From the NCBI GenBank assembly GCA_027475525.1, contig JAMWFC010000035.1, positions 88,501-152,500 of the forward strand: a stretch of DNA of 64,000 bases. Direction: 5' to 3'. The position numbers were made by a program, and so were the translations under genes. Below are positions 21,449 to 34,052 of the stretch, one piece after another (within the stretch, counting starts at the first letter, position 1; each line of letters begins with the position of its first letter). The notes under the pieces were generated by a model. The model had not been told where the DNA came from, ran no database searches, and saw nothing but the letters and a program-made list of their open reading frames with translations. The stretch is from Macrolepiota albuminosa (lineage: Eukaryota; Basidiomycota; Agaricomycetes; Agaricales; Agaricaceae).

Positions 21449-24400
21449 GTGAGGATGCGAGACCGAGGCCTGTTAAACAGCTCGCATCTATTCCACGCCT
21501 CGGAGAAAGTCTATATGCTATGGTTGGAAGTTATGAAATTAGGGGTGAAGAGGAATTGGATAGCGTTGAAGGGATGGTTGATTGGGAGGAGAGGGACCCG
21601 CCGGATGGTTACGATGCCTTGTTGAGAAGAGTAGCGTTTTCTTCCCCGGTACCGATAGAACCGCGATCGACACCATGGACAAGGAGAGTGTTTGAGGAAA
21701 AAGATGTGGGAGGTGGGGATGCGATATTGTCGGCGAACGTCCTCCAGAGAAAAACGAAATACAAACCAGTAGACCGAAAGGTTCGGCCGGTCCCCAGCTA
21801 CATGCCAAATCCCGAGGGTCAGAATTTTCGACCAGTAATAATTGAGGAACCACAACCCTTACCTATGGACCCACCGCGCTTGGACGAGTTTATACCGACG
21901 AAAAAGTTAACAAGGGAAAGGTTGGACGACATCCTTGCTAGGATACCGGAGGGATTCCTGAAACCGAGAGAGATTGATTTATTGGTGTTCGTCTTGATGA
22001 GAAGGGAGGATGCTTTGGCCTTCGACGATTCAGAGAGAGGCACGTTCTCACCCAAATATTTCGACGACTATGAGATTCCAGTGATCGAACATACGCCGTG
22101 GGTTCAGCAACCGATTCGGATTCCCAAAGCTATAGAAGAACAAGTTAGGGAAGCGTTGTTGGCTCAGGAGAGGGCAGGAAAGTTTGAGGCCTCGACAGCA
22201 TCATACCGCTCGAGGATTTTTGCTGTTGCGAAAAAGAATGGAATCAGGATAGTGCAGGATGTGCAAGAACTGAATAAGGTGACGGTAAGGGATGCTGCCT
22301 TACCTCCCAGAGTTGACGACTTCGCGGAAGGATTCGTGGGGAGAGGAGTTTACGGGCTTTGTGACTTGTTCGCGGGCTATGATGGGAGGAAGTTGGCGAA
22401 GGTGTCGAGGCCGCTAACGACGTTTGGATGCATCCTGGGAGCTAGAAGGGGCACAACGTTGCCGCAAGGAGCGACGAATTCTTTGCCGGAGTTTCAGAAG
22501 TGTGTGGATCATACTATTAAGGAAGAAAAAGAAGCGAAGCCGCCGAATGGTAATGGATTTGTAGACGATGTGGGTATAATGGGGCCGAGATCATGGTATG
22601 GTGGAGAGGAAGTCGCTCCAGGGATCAGACGAGCGATCTACGAATATGCGACGATTTTGGATCGATTTTTCGCTCGATTCATAGAGGCGGGAATTACGGC
22701 TTCGGGAAAAAAATTGATTTTGGCTACACCGATGCTAAACATAGTAGGGACAGTGGTATCGATGGATGGGTGGCACTTGGAACGTGGGTTAGTGACTAGG
22801 GTGGAAAAGTGGCCGGTGCCGGGAGATGTTCACGACGTCAGATCGTTTTTAGGAACTGCAGGCGTGGGGCGACGATGGATCAGAAACTTTTCGTTGGTCG
22901 CAAAACCCTTAACATTCCTGACGAGAGGGTCGAACAAGGAATTTTACTTTGGCGATGAAGAGTTGCAGGCGATGGACTCTATCAAAAGTTTAATTACGTC
23001 GGCGCCAGTTCTTATTGTTGTGGATTACGAGGAGGCGAGGAGACATTCAAAGATAAGCAACTTTCGAGAGGAAGATTTGAATGGATTGGTGGTGGTGGGA
23101 GTGGACTCATGCAAAAACGGCGCAGGTTGGATTCTACAGCAATACAGAGGACGCGAAAAGAAGCCAGCGTTGTTTGGTTCTTGTACATTCAACGACACGG
23201 AATCAAGATACTCTCAACCGAAGTGCGAATTGTATGGGTTATTTCGGGCACTTAAGGCTCTGCGACATAGGATATGGGGAGTATATTTCCGTGTGGATGT
23301 GGACGCTAAGTTCTTAGTCGAGATGATCCAGAACCCAGATCTCCCCAATGCGCCAATGACTCGTTGGGTCCTCTATATATCCCTCTTCGACTTCAATTTG
23401 AAGCATGTGCCCGCACAGTCGCATCAGGGGCCCGACGGTCTTTCGAGACGGAGGAAAGCTGAAGACGACTCGGAGGACTCGGATTCGGAGGAATTTTTAG
23501 ACAGATTCGTGGGAGGATTGTCGACAAGCTTCGTTAACGACGCGGTGACGTGTTTTTCAGTTCTAGGGAGAGGTACGGATTGGAGAACGGGACGAATGAG
23601 GGGTTTAATGGAGCATGTCCGAAGGATGCCGATGACTCCTTACGCAACCTTTATCACGAGTTCCAAGGCGATCTTCATGTCCCTGTTTGGTGTATCGGAA
23701 AGACGTGACGGAACGGAGCGTGGGTGTTTGTCTGTCGAGTTGGGCATCTTCAAGAATGGACGGGACTTGAACGTACCTTTATACGACGTGTCCAGACCGT
23801 TCGTTTTCCTTGGCAGGGAATTTTGTCGGAGACAGAGGAGGACAGAGGAGGAAGTCGAGATTCAGTGGGGAGAAGAGGTTGTTTCTTTAAGTGTCGTGAA
23901 ATGCAAATGGGGAACGGGGTTTGAAGAGGGTGTCGATGAAGAGGTAGCGTGTGCGAAGCACGAATTCGGAATCAAAGATAAGGAGCCAGAAGGGATGTGG
24001 ACGGAAATCAGGGTCTATTTGCAAGGGTTGAAACTTCCGAGATGGTGCGTAACGGAGAAAGAGAGGACAACATTCATCAAGAATTCAAAGCGTTATTTTC
24101 TATACGAAAACAAACTATGGCTCGTACCGGTTAAAGGAAGACAGCCGAGATTAGTGGTAGAGAGGAAAGAGAGACGACAGGAACTGATCGCGGAGGCTCA
24201 CAACGATGCGGGCCACAGGGGACGTGACGCAACGTATAAGACGTTGATCGACAGGTTTTATTGGCCTAACCTCTACGACGACGTCGCATATTTCGTCCGG
24301 TCTTGTAATATTTGTCAACTGCGGTCAAGGACCAGGCCTAAGGTCGCCTTCTCACCGACTTGGAGTGCTGTCATCCTGCGGTACTTTTGTTTGGACACCG

Positions 24401-25488
24401 TGCATATGGGAGATGGACATGGAGGGAAGAAATATCTTTTGCAGGGTATGGAACCAGCGATAGGTTGGCCGGAGGCTAGAGCCTCAAGGAAGGCGGACTC
24501 GATATCATAGGGGAAATTCATGTATGAGGACATTATATGCCGCTTTGGACATATTCCCGCATTCATCACGGACGGTGGGAAGGAATTCTTAGGTGCGGCC
24601 GAATACATCTATCGCCAGTATGGCGTGACCGTGATCGTATCTTCACCTTACCACCCGGAGGGCAACGGCATAGTCGAACGAGCGCATAAAACATTATGTG
24701 ATTCCATATTGAAGGCGTGTGGGAGAGATTCGGGGAAGTGGCCTTTGTTTGTGGAGGCAGGACTGTTAGCCATGCGAACGACGACGTCGAGAATGACTGG
24801 TCACACACCGTATTTCTTACTTTATGGCCGCGAACCGTTCTTTGCTTTCGATATGGCGGACGTGACATGGGGAGCACTAGACTGGGACCAAGTGAGGACG
24901 ACGGAAGACCTGCTGGCTACTAGGATGAGGCAATTGGTTAGGCGAGATGAAAAGCTGGTGGTGGCTTTGGAACATCAAAAGGAGGCGAGGCAAAGGGCTG
25001 TGACGGCGTTTAATGAGAAATTCAGCGCGATCTTGTCGAGCGGGGAATTCGTTGAGGGGACCTGGGTTTTGGTACATGAGACTTGGCTAGAGGGTCAGAA
25101 AGGACACAAATTCGCCCTACGATGGTCGGGACCGTTTATTGTCCATCGTAAGCTACGACAAACGACGTATCAGCTGAAGGAACTCGACGGAACTATTAAA
25201 CGAGAGTCGGTTGCGGCGAGTAGGATGAAGATCTTCTATTTCCGGGAGGAGTTTCAGACCGTAAAAACCGTTGGAACAGCTAGTTTTCGAGGCAATGATG
25301 GAAGGGACGAAGACTTTCGCTTGAGCTCGTGGGCAGGGATGGTGGATGAGATGAAGGAAGGTCGAGACGGTGGGAGTCTTACGATTGGAGAGATGTCGGG
25401 AGCGTCAACCATGCCGTTGGTCTTTTTGAATGTCGACTGGCTTACTCGAGAATCAGCTGGGTGGGAGGACGATGAGGTCATCGTCTAA
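21430..25488 (+). pseudogene. pol: Pol of element 2 (RT, RNase H, integrase), one internal stop
   Basis: The frame is open from 21430, overlaps the end of gag-pro and is in -1 register to it; the first in-frame ATG is 21520. After a linker the RT starts near residue 220, counted from that ATG (IFAVAKKNG), with catalytic FVDD at 348-350. RNase H has its first Asp at 529 (GVDSCKNG), the Glu in KCELYG and the last Asp in the DGLSRR region. Integrase has the HHCC finger (HNDAGH..CNICQ, about 24199-24318) and catalytic Asp in CLDTVHM and ITDGGKEF and Glu in GIVERAHKTL. A TAG at 24508-24510 lies between the first two catalytic Asp; TGG there would give Trp, so one G-to-A change explains it. Otherwise the frame continues to 25488. 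Without read-through the integrase would be cut. Confidence 0.85.
21439..21503 (+). promoter_or_regulatory. -1 ribosomal frameshift signal between gag-pro and pol
   Basis: GGGAAAC (21439-21445) sits in the zero frame as G GGA AAC and is followed at once by the gag stop TGA (21446-21448). After an 8-nt spacer, stem 1 is GATGCGAG (21454-21461) with CTCGCATC (21481-21488). Stem 2 is CCGAGGC (21463-21469) with GCCTCGG (21497-21503). Both are perfect and cross as in an H-type pseudoknot. The loop between holds a small hairpin CTGT/ACAG (21470-21480). A -1 slip gives GGG AAA CTG and enters the pol frame. Heptamer, frame, spacer and pseudoknot all fit the known retroviral type of signal. Confidence 0.87.
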
Positions 25489-25501
25489 AGTGTGGTCGGT
25501 C

Positions 25502-26456
25502 TGTGGTAGAGAAGGAAGACTTGCTGATGGGATGGATAGGAAAGGGGTATATTAATCGAGGTATAGGAAAGTTCGACGGATGGACTAGTACGCGTGAAGA
25601 ACAAAGGAAACGTGGGTGCAGGGACACGGTGGAGAACGGGTTGGACGAATCAGGAAATCGACTGGACTGATAAGGAGAAAGAAAAAATAGAGTTCATAAT
25701 TATGAGACCAACCGACGGTCAGAAACAGAATCGGGGAGGAATCGGCGATTTGAGATAACTTCGGAGTAGATCGTCGATATGGAGAGCACGTAAAATACGT
25801 ATAAAAGGCAAGGAAAACATAGCAATAGACAGGTTTTCATACCCCACATTCTGAGGTCTTGAGCTCTGCTGGTTTCGCACGTCTCGCATCTCTGTCTCGT
25901 CGTCGTCTGGTCTACTCTCGGTAATACTTCTGGTTTGTTCGCCGCCTGATCCGGTGTCAAACACCGCGTGCTCGCTGTCTTCGGCAGTGTTCTCGGCTCT
26001 TCTCGGCTTCTTGGTGATCTTCTCTGTCTCGGTTCTGCCTTTGTCAGTCTTGTGTTCCGTCTATCTCGGCACTGTCTTCGGCAATTCGGGACTCTGACCT
26101 CTCTGCCTCGGCTTGATTCTCGTCTACTGCAGCTCGCCTCTCGGCTTGATTAATCTTCACGGCTTCTCTATTCTTGCGGCTCTCTGAGGTCTTGTATTCT
26201 CGTCTACTGAGCTGTCACTACTATTCTCTCTTTCTACTGGAATCTGTCTAGAGCTTGACTACGCTTGTCCCTCTTATTCTTGCTGGAGCTTTTCTATCGC
26301 TGGTCCACAAACTTCGTCACGCTGCGACGCGCAGTACCTCACGCGTACAGCACATCCTCGTATTTCCCAATCCTATTCGACTTCCACCCATATCCTCAAT
26401 TCCCGACTCTTCCGTTCTCTTATTCGATCCATCAGTTACTCCATCCCACGTCCACA
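25502..26456 (+). repeat. Right LTR of element 2
   Basis: 955 bp, one mismatch to the left LTR. Its TATAAAAG box is at 25800-25807. No clear polypurine tract was seen just before it. Confidence 0.95.
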
Positions 26457-26460
26457 CCGC
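26457..26460. repeat. Target site duplication of element 2 (right)
   Basis: CCGC, matching 17897-17900. Confidence 0.65.
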
Positions 26461-27606
26461 ATACTCGCCCGTGTTACTCTCGGCCATGTCGGAATGCCAA
26501 AGAGAATCATTACTACTACTTACTTACGAGGATATGTTGGCATGCCAAGAATGACGAAAATGCCAGCCAGTGGTGCGACTACACCGCCTTGGTTCTTAAG
26601 CGATTGTCACCTCATTACTTTATTCACTCATACGGTCCTGATACTAAGTATCCCATTGCCACTTACATAGTCGTATTCATATGGGGACCCTCAGTCGATT
26701 ACGCATTGAACTGAGGGTGACTCGGAGTCGACATTCTACATACAACCAAGACCTGCGTACTAACGTACTACCCCTATACATCTGTCAGGTAGTTACCTAG
26801 TCAATTACGCATTGAACTGAGGATAAACTTACTTTTTTTTCGGAGTCTGGTGGATGGGGTCGACCCCAGGGGTCTCTCTAGTATAGACTTACTTGTATCT
26901 GTCAGTTACTCTGGGACATAGGAACACAGGTTCTAACAAGACGTGTATTATTGTAGCCAATCTACACGGATTCATGGAGACCGTCGTTACCTCGGATTCG
27001 CAGTGGATGTGAAGAATATTAGCGAGAGTGTCTAACATCATCCTACTGAAATTGGTTCATCAAATTCTTCCAGATATTCGTCCCAGAAATAATAAGACGA
27101 TCAAGTAAAGCTTTAAACCACTCAATGGCAATCTTTTTCATTTTTTGGACTATACAACAGGGAAGATAGCCGTAAATCGTAATCATACAGGGGGACATAA
27201 ATGATAGAAACAGGGGCACGCATATGTGTGTGATCGAGTCGACATCAAGTACGACAATTTCTTCATCGGTTATGTGATGCATATGCTGGTATGTAAGGAT
27301 ATGGTGGGAATGGAGGAGATAGATCGGGATTCCGCTAAACAGAAAGTGAACTTTGAAAAAAAAAACCGAGACCCAGGCTCGCGTGCAAGTACGGGATGCT
27401 ACGCAGACCATCATCAAGACCGTCAATCAACGTCATACTACGGCACTTGCATGCACAAAAAAAAACAATGGAGAGAAAAAGAAGAAGGCGAAGGGAGAAG
27501 GGTGGAAAAAGGGAGTAGAAAAAAGCAAAGGTGTGTTAAACGCCGGTAATTATAGCCAAGCACGGCAACAACGACCGGAGAGGGAGAGTGGCGAACTAGC
27601 GCCGAA
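26461..27606. other. No gene seen; holds a palindromic repeat pair
   Basis: Apart from the palindromic repeats at 26688-26822 nothing was recognised. 27.4-27.6 kb is the A-rich 3' flank of the next gene. Confidence 0.4.
26688..26822. repeat. Pair of 30-bp palindromic repeats
   Basis: CCCTCAGTCG..GAACTGAGGG at 26688-26717 and a decayed copy at about 26795-26822 share the core ATTACGCATTGAACTGAGG. The pair spaced by about 80 bp resembles the modules at 3.5 and 15.9 kb. Confidence 0.5.
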
Positions 27607-29602
27607 TTACCATGATGTGGAGTCGATGCGCGCACCGCGACGGTGGCGGCGGTGGTGGGACGCCAAACCGCGTTTGCTGGCGGGGGTGGTAAACGAGCGT
27701 GTGCCATTCGAGCGGGGACGCGCGTGCGAGTGTGAATGGGTTCGTACATGGCATTGGCCAGAGCCTGCGCTGGCCCCATCCGAAGCGGGTGCTGGAATCT
27801 CTGTCGCACCGGCGGCTGGAGGCTTGATGGACGAAGTGGACGTCGGGCGCGCTGTGTTTGTGGGGTTATATGCCGATGTAGAGCCGGTGGTTGGCATGGG
27901 TGCGTGTGCGGATTGGGATTCGGATTCGGAGCTTGTGGTCGTGGGTTCTTCGAGTGCAGACTCGGATTTCGTGGCTGTGGGTTCTGACGCAGATTCGGAA
28001 CTCGTTGGTACGGGCTCTTCGTGTGCAGGTGCGGCAGAGCTGGAACTTGAACCGGAAGAACCAGCCTGGGACGACGTCACTCCGGCGCCAGCAGGGCCAC
28101 CCTGCGAGGGCGGGGCGAAGATGTCGTTTTGGGCACCTGGGGCTGTCATCAATGAAGAACTTTTGCCATCAGGCCAATGACTCACCCTCGATGAATCCGA
28201 GCTTTTGGTTGTACCCAGGGGACTTGGGGTGTCCCGAAAGGTCGTTGCCGGACACCTGGACATTGTTCCCGTCAAGCTGATTCCAGTAAACCATCTGCTT
28301 CGCGCCTTTGGTGCACTTGGACGCGTCGTCCTCACACCAGACAGCCGGCTTTGCGACAGCGACGGGCGCGGTAGAGGTTGCTCCTGTCACTTTGCATCGG
28401 AAGCCTTGGTGGTAGATGTTCGGCTGACCGCAACTAAAGTCGTCGTTCATTAAAGATGGAAGGTTGAGTTGAATACACTACGGACGTACCCATTAGGGAC
28501 CCAGCCCCACTATCGATCAGAGTCAAATTGTTAGAAATGTGCTTTTCTCTATTTCGTGCAGTTGAGATGCTTACTGCACAGATACAACCACCAGGAGGGC
28601 ACGCAGGGAGGGCGGAGGGGACGGAGTAAGAAGTGAGGCGTTTCCAGGGAGTGCTAAACGTCAAGCAAGGTTAATGACTTCATGTAATTAGAGTGAAATG
28701 AAACCTACTGATGACGAACGCTGAATACGACCAGATTCTCAGACGTCACCTTGGAGAGATCCGACTGTTGAAATAATTGTCAACTGGGTATGATGTACTA
28801 TCAATCAAAACATACATACCTGGTAAGAGATAGCAAACGCCGTTCCGGCCGCCATAGTCTCGTTTTGGGTGTGAACTATAGAAAGATTATAGGTAAGTGA
28901 TGCAAGTATCGAGGCTGATCGGTTCGAAAGCGCACTGTTCGGATCCGTTATACAATCGGTACTCCCGCGCTAGAAGATCAACGATATCAGATCCATTCGA
29001 AGAGAGTAGTAAAGGATAGACGTACGAAAGCATCGTTGTGCTGCTGACCATCTACCCAGTCACTTATGTATCGACCATCGTACGAAAGAGTCGTCGTAGC
29101 GCGGTTGGCGGAGATCTCGACAGTGAACTCCTTGCCAGCCGGACTTTGAAAAACATTCAACATGAGCACTGCCAGTGAAATCACCTTCTTAGAACTAAAC
29201 TTACAGCTCGAGGAATTTGCCTTCAGAAGGAGGAAACTGGTCGCACTGTATTCAGGATCAACAGTTGCCCCCAACCAAATGCCAACATGACTTACTCCGT
29301 CGACGTGATGAACTTCCGATAACAAAGATAAGATATGAACAATTCCCTACAATATAGGGAAAAAATTCTTACACCACCACTGACTCTTGGTGAGCATGTA
29401 CAAAGGTGTAACAGGTGCACTGGCATTCTCGTCGTCGGTCGCTTGAGGCCCCTGAAACAATAGTCAGTGATACAGCCCGTAGAGTATAGACAAACTGAAT
29501 TACATTCCGGCAGAACATGCCATCGTGCCATGCCGCCAGATGGGCATTCGTGAGCGCAGCCCAAAGTATGAGGGTAAAGATGAACATGAATGAGGAAAAC
29601 AT
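27607..29602 (-). CDS. AA14-type lytic polysaccharide monooxygenase, secreted
   Basis: Twelve exons on the minus strand: 29602-29504, 29451-29373, 29312-29296, 29245-29205, 29143-29026, 28969-28936, 28875-28820, 28764-28709, 28653-28575, 28509-28490, 28433-28186, 28136-27607. They join in frame to 458 residues. Residues 1-20 are a signal peptide; cleavage leaves His21 ([11 protein letters not shown]) as N terminus, the first ligand of an LPMO copper brace. A second candidate ligand is His in NIHTQN. Even Cys spacing, [23 protein letters not shown] and YWNQLDGNN fit the AA14 family of basidiomycetes, reported to oxidise xylan on cellulose. From about residue 290 the tail is Ser/Thr/Pro-rich and ends in a His/Arg-rich stretch. 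Exons of 17 and 20 nt are unusually small. Family assignment is from remembered patterns; the secreted copper-enzyme nature is better supported than the exact family. Confidence 0.7.
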
Positions 29603-32600
29603 CTTTGAAGTGAAAAAAGATAGTGATAAGTAAAGATAGTGGTACTGTCTTATAAGAAAGGAGAGGGTCAATACTGGAGGAGAGGAAAGGGGGAGTGGAG
29701 CGAAGGGGAGTGGGGCGGGCGGATGAGGTTCGTTATGGGAAGGTCAGAGGTTGTGGGGGTAAATATACACAATGGGTGGAAAAGTGACCAACACCTCGGG
29801 CGAAAGAAATGAATAGAACGTGGGTTGCCAGGCACCAATACGGGGATTATCAAATCCGAGTAGTTTATATGACCTTGACGTTCGTCTAAAATCTTCCAAA
29901 TCCTCACCAGATTTTCATCTGCCTCAAGCGGAGGTTACAACGAATTGTCTGGTGGATGGAGCTTTCGAGCATCGAGGAAATTACTTTCGAATAATCTCAA
30001 CGGGTCTTTGCTTTCCAGGTCGAGTTCAATAGGAGTAAGGAGCGATCATCCGGCCAGTTTTGTGGCGGGACCATCTTACATACATACGTACGCAGAATTT
30101 CTTTCTCCAATGTATCACGTACCAGCTTGATCTTCGATAGAAGCATAAGTTCGTTCGAGGTCTGATGACGATACTGATGCAGGAGGTAACGCTTCATACT
30201 TACCTTACTTGAAACCCTTTCGAATCATACTACAAGCATGTTCGGCATGCTGAGATAAGGGTGGTGTAGTTGCTTAGGAGTAAGATAAATGTACGTCGAT
30301 TTGGCTTGCATGTTGCATTGCCCCACAATTGCCAGCATGTCCAAAAGTAAAATTGATCCTGTAGAATTGACGACAACATCGTATTTCTGAGCCTGTCAAG
30401 GTACTCTGACGTGTTTGAAACTTATATGCAACCTTACCATCGATATTTGAAGTAGATGAGAAAACAAGATGGCGATGAAGGTACTTCAGATGCTAGCCCG
30501 GATAGCGGATAGGAACCTTCCAAGAGTCAATCTCCAAGGCAACTTGTGGAAGAATGTGTATCGTCAGGGTCATAAGCCGAATTGGACCATAATAATGAGA
30601 AGATGGAGTCAACAGATCAGATAGAAGGATTGCGAGAAGCCTGGACGAAAAGCTAGTACAATATCCCAGTCATAGGGTTTGAGCAGCCGGGGCAAAGATA
30701 GGCAAAGGCGAGAACCTGACTGGAAGTCGGTGGACTGTCTAGAATGGATCCCGACAATCATCCTTATGTGGAAATGTCAAGTTACGGGCATCGTCATGGC
30801 GATTTATATCGGAACAGGAAATTGAGTAACCATCATGGATGGCGCGACTTTGGATAAGATAAGATCTACTGCAGAATGACTCAGCGAGTTAGTGTTCGTC
30901 GTAACAGTGAACTCAGGCTGTTTCCGTGGAGGGACCAGTCCTTCGTCAACTCTATCACCCACTTCTCAGGGAAGGAAAACTGAAGTGATCATCGACGTTT
31001 AAGCGGCACCGCAGAATTGAGGTTGGTCGTCGAGTCGTCTCTTTTTACCACCCTCTCTTCAAAATACAAGGCTCGGTCTCCAAGAGAACGTACTTCAGAC
31101 TGGGCGTTTCAGCCGTCACCACTCTAATGTCCTTCGTATCTTTTCAGTTATCGTTGATATCCTAGAGGTGCCCATGTCCTGATGCAGGATATCATTTAAA
31201 GGTGGAATGGCAAAGTTGAAGGTACTTTAGATCTGACCACAGTCGCGAAAGGAAAGTCAAATGCGGGAGTACTGTGCGAATGCCGGCTAAACTTTTGGAA
31301 ACTTTCCACAGTTACTCTCAAGTGCGTGCCGAGCTTAGGATACAGCGATCTGCCCTTTTTGAATCAGAAATCCAATATGCCAGATTGATGTTTTCGGTGC
31401 ATTTTGAAAGGATTGACCTGACATTGTTGCGAAGCAGATCTTGTCCGACAAAAAGTTTCTTAACGCCGGCGAAAAAAAACCCCGCGGATCGTTTTTGAAA
31501 CAAAATATGCAGGCTTTAACATATCACAAGCAGTCTTAAGAAGGCTGTATGGCAGACGGACCCTTATATTTGTCAAGTAAACATTTTCATAGGTCGTCAA
31601 GCATTCCCCGAGGGTCCTTGGAATCGACAGAGAACACAGGGGTGTCCCATGGATGCACTCGGGCCGCGTGCTTGAGAACTTGAATGCAGGCAACAGGAAG
31701 GGAAAATTCCGACTATACTTCTATCAAACACCTAGACCCACCAGTGGTTGTTGCTGTGAATACCTATGATGAGAAGCTAGTCAAACGTCACTGTACCCCT
31801 GGATCAAGATGATCAGTGTCCAGGTATTCTGAAGAGAGTCGTTCCCCAGACAGAAATGTGTCGATAAATTCTTTAATCGACCATCATGTTTGGTAAAGAC
31901 ATTGATGTCCATTTATTTATCTTGCAGGACACAAAAAAAGGATTATCAAGAAGAAAGAATGTTATAATATAATGGATCACTCCGGCCGTCAGTCTCATCA
32001 AGGTAAGTGGAAGTGAGAGTTTTGACCACGATATGCATCTGAGATACATCTGGGATACATCCTGGGGGAAATTGCAAAGTCCTAAGACATTTTAACCTCA
32101 AAATGGGATGACTTTGACATGGAGATATATCTCCCCACGGGCTTTACACCTATATGTAATTACTAGAATATTTATATATCTCTATCTCAGGGCTGTGTAT
32201 GTTCGCGAGTACCAAATATCTGTGGGTTCACAGCATACGTGGTAACATGTGCGAGTAAATCCGAGCTTCCGGCTGTCAATCGATCTAGACTCGAACCCCG
32301 GTTAAAACGTTTAAGGACATTCAAGGAAGAAGGAAGGAGAGATCTATATACCTGCTTGCCTCTGCGATAGTGATGGATGACGAGTCCTCAGCTGGTCATC
32401 AGGTGGGTATACATGACTTTTCTTATTTAACCCATGCCCAATTGAAGACTACATTCGAGGCTACCTATGTAAATTGTCCGGATCTTGATTAACGAAGCTT
32501 TGTGTTGATAGTGAAGTCAGACCCAGGAAGGAGGGCCCGCTCGATTGGGCCCTGGATTAGCTCAGTAGTCGCGGCTCAGACTAAGACGACTGGAAAGGTG

Positions 32601-32985
32601 AATCCTTTTAGGTTTGCTTGTCCTTGACTCTTGCACAACTTCATGGCTTTTATCGTGTAATGCTCTCACGGTAAGTATAAATCCCCTACCTAATTTTTGT
32701 ACACTTACTTAATATTATACATGATGAATTTATCTCTGTTACAGGTATATCAAAATATATAGTACTTTACCAATCAACGAGTGCCGACACGTCTGTTCCT
32801 CCAGAGACTGGCCCTGTCCGACATATAATCGTGTCATAAGTACTGTAATGAAGCAATGATAATTGACTTATATACTGATAGTAAACACTCAGTCTGAATC
32901 GTGCTCATCTATGCTCGAGGAATCCACAGAACTTGATCCATCTCGAACAGATTGATTTGCAAAAGGATCCTTGATATCTTGGAGA
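29603..32985. other. Long stretch without a recognised gene
   Basis: Many short ORFs but no motif, signal peptide or consistent splice set. Position 32545-32564 is a GC palindrome GGGCCCGCTCGATTGGGCCC. A small non-coding RNA gene around 32.5-32.7 kb is possible but unsupported. Confidence 0.35.
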
Positions 32986-33934
32986 TCACTTTGGTAGCTC
33001 TGAACGAGGTGGAACAAGGCCGGGTATGGCATAGAAAGCGACGGCGAGTAGCTCCGGTAGGGCGAACAAGGGATACCATAAGCGCTCGTTTTCTTTCGAG
33101 TTGCCTACGGTAGCCGTGGTAAACAATTCACGTACAAGGAGCAATATTGCAATGATGCACAAAATGTATGCACCGTGATCGCATCCAAGGGTCTTTATCT
33201 TTGGGGTTCTAAACCCAAGCCTACCTTTAAAAAGAATCAGCCACTGGTTTTCAGACACGGTACGCATGATTGATGACTGCATACCTTCGACAAAAGTCAG
33301 TCGCACTGTTTGGACCGCAAGTATAACAGTGAGAACGAGAAATATGACCGTGCTGGCCGTTCTATATCCTTCGCCCTCCTGAGGGTTGCTACTGCTCGCT
33401 TTCGAAGCACCGACGATACCAAGAATGACTGCTACTACCATGACCACCCTGAATATCCTCCGATTGTGAGCTAGACGTAGGATACCGCGTTGAGGTTGTA
33501 CATCATGTAGGAGCCAACTATTTAGCAAAGTCAGCTGTGACTTTGCAATGATGGATTACGACTGTTAAGCGATGGGTACATACCGGTCGAGCACGAGAGT
33601 ATAGGCTGAATATAAGAGAGCGAAAAATCCGACACCGAACAGCACTAAGTCGGCGATATAGAGATTAAGGTTCTCTCCCGCGGTGTCTGACCCTGCTAGA
33701 ATGGCACGAATTATGAAAGCAGCGATACGTACTAGATATACCTAGGTCAACTTTGGGAAAATTTGACAGAATTATCATTGCCTTACTGGAACAGAAAACG
33801 GACAAGGCGACGAAGACGTAGTTTAGTCGCCCGATAGACTGGCGTACGAACCATGCAAAAAATGGGACGTATGCTACCGCAAAGACAATGGGAGCAGCTA
33901 TAGACTCCACACCCAGAATGTTCGCGAAATTCAT
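32986..33934 (-). CDS. Seven-helix membrane protein (DUF7702-like)
   Basis: Exons 33934-33787, 33731-33584 and 33517-32986 join in frame to 275 residues. There are seven hydrophobic helices, about one per 35 residues, from NILGVESIAAPIVFAVAYV at the N terminus to YPLFALPELLAVAFYAIPGL at the C terminus. Conserved-looking points are RIAAFIIRAILAG, YTLVLDRWLLHD and the final PGLVPPRSELP. This pattern is common in agaricomycete genomes as an uncharacterised multi-pass family; a role is not known to me. The last exon has an insertion-like stretch (about 33.2-33.3 kb) that could be a retained intron. The start codon lies inside a 77-bp duplication (33899-34052), so the 5' flank is doubled in this sequence. 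Confidence 0.65.
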
Positions 33935-34052
33935 CTTCTCCGAGTGGACGGTGACTTAGAGAGGACCTGGAAGGATATAGACTCCACACCCAGAATGTTC
34001 GCGAAATTCATCTTCTCCGAGTGGACGGTGACTTAGAGAGGACCTGGAAGGA
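33899..34052. repeat. Exact 77-bp tandem duplication at a gene start
   Basis: 33899-33975 and 33976-34052 are identical. The unit holds the first 12 codons and the 5' flank of the seven-helix gene. Same length as the other five. Confidence 0.95.

Larger units (their letters stand above)
17901..26456 (+). mobile_element. Young, nearly intact Ty3/Gypsy retrotransposon (element 2)
   Basis: 8,556 bp with 955-bp LTRs that differ at one base I can find (17960 A versus 25561 G), a tRNA-Arg primer site, a gag-protease ORF and a pol ORF (RT, RNase H, integrase) reached by -1 frameshifting. No chromodomain is seen. Only one disabling change is visible, a TAG at 24508 in the integrase. The near-identical LTRs mean recent insertion. 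It belongs to the basidiomycete Gypsy elements whose RT has FVDD instead of YLDD. Confidence 0.93.

Noticed and set aside
32380..32410. Hammerhead-like CTGA/GATGAC words
   Set aside because: The conserved GAAA and the three stems cannot be formed.
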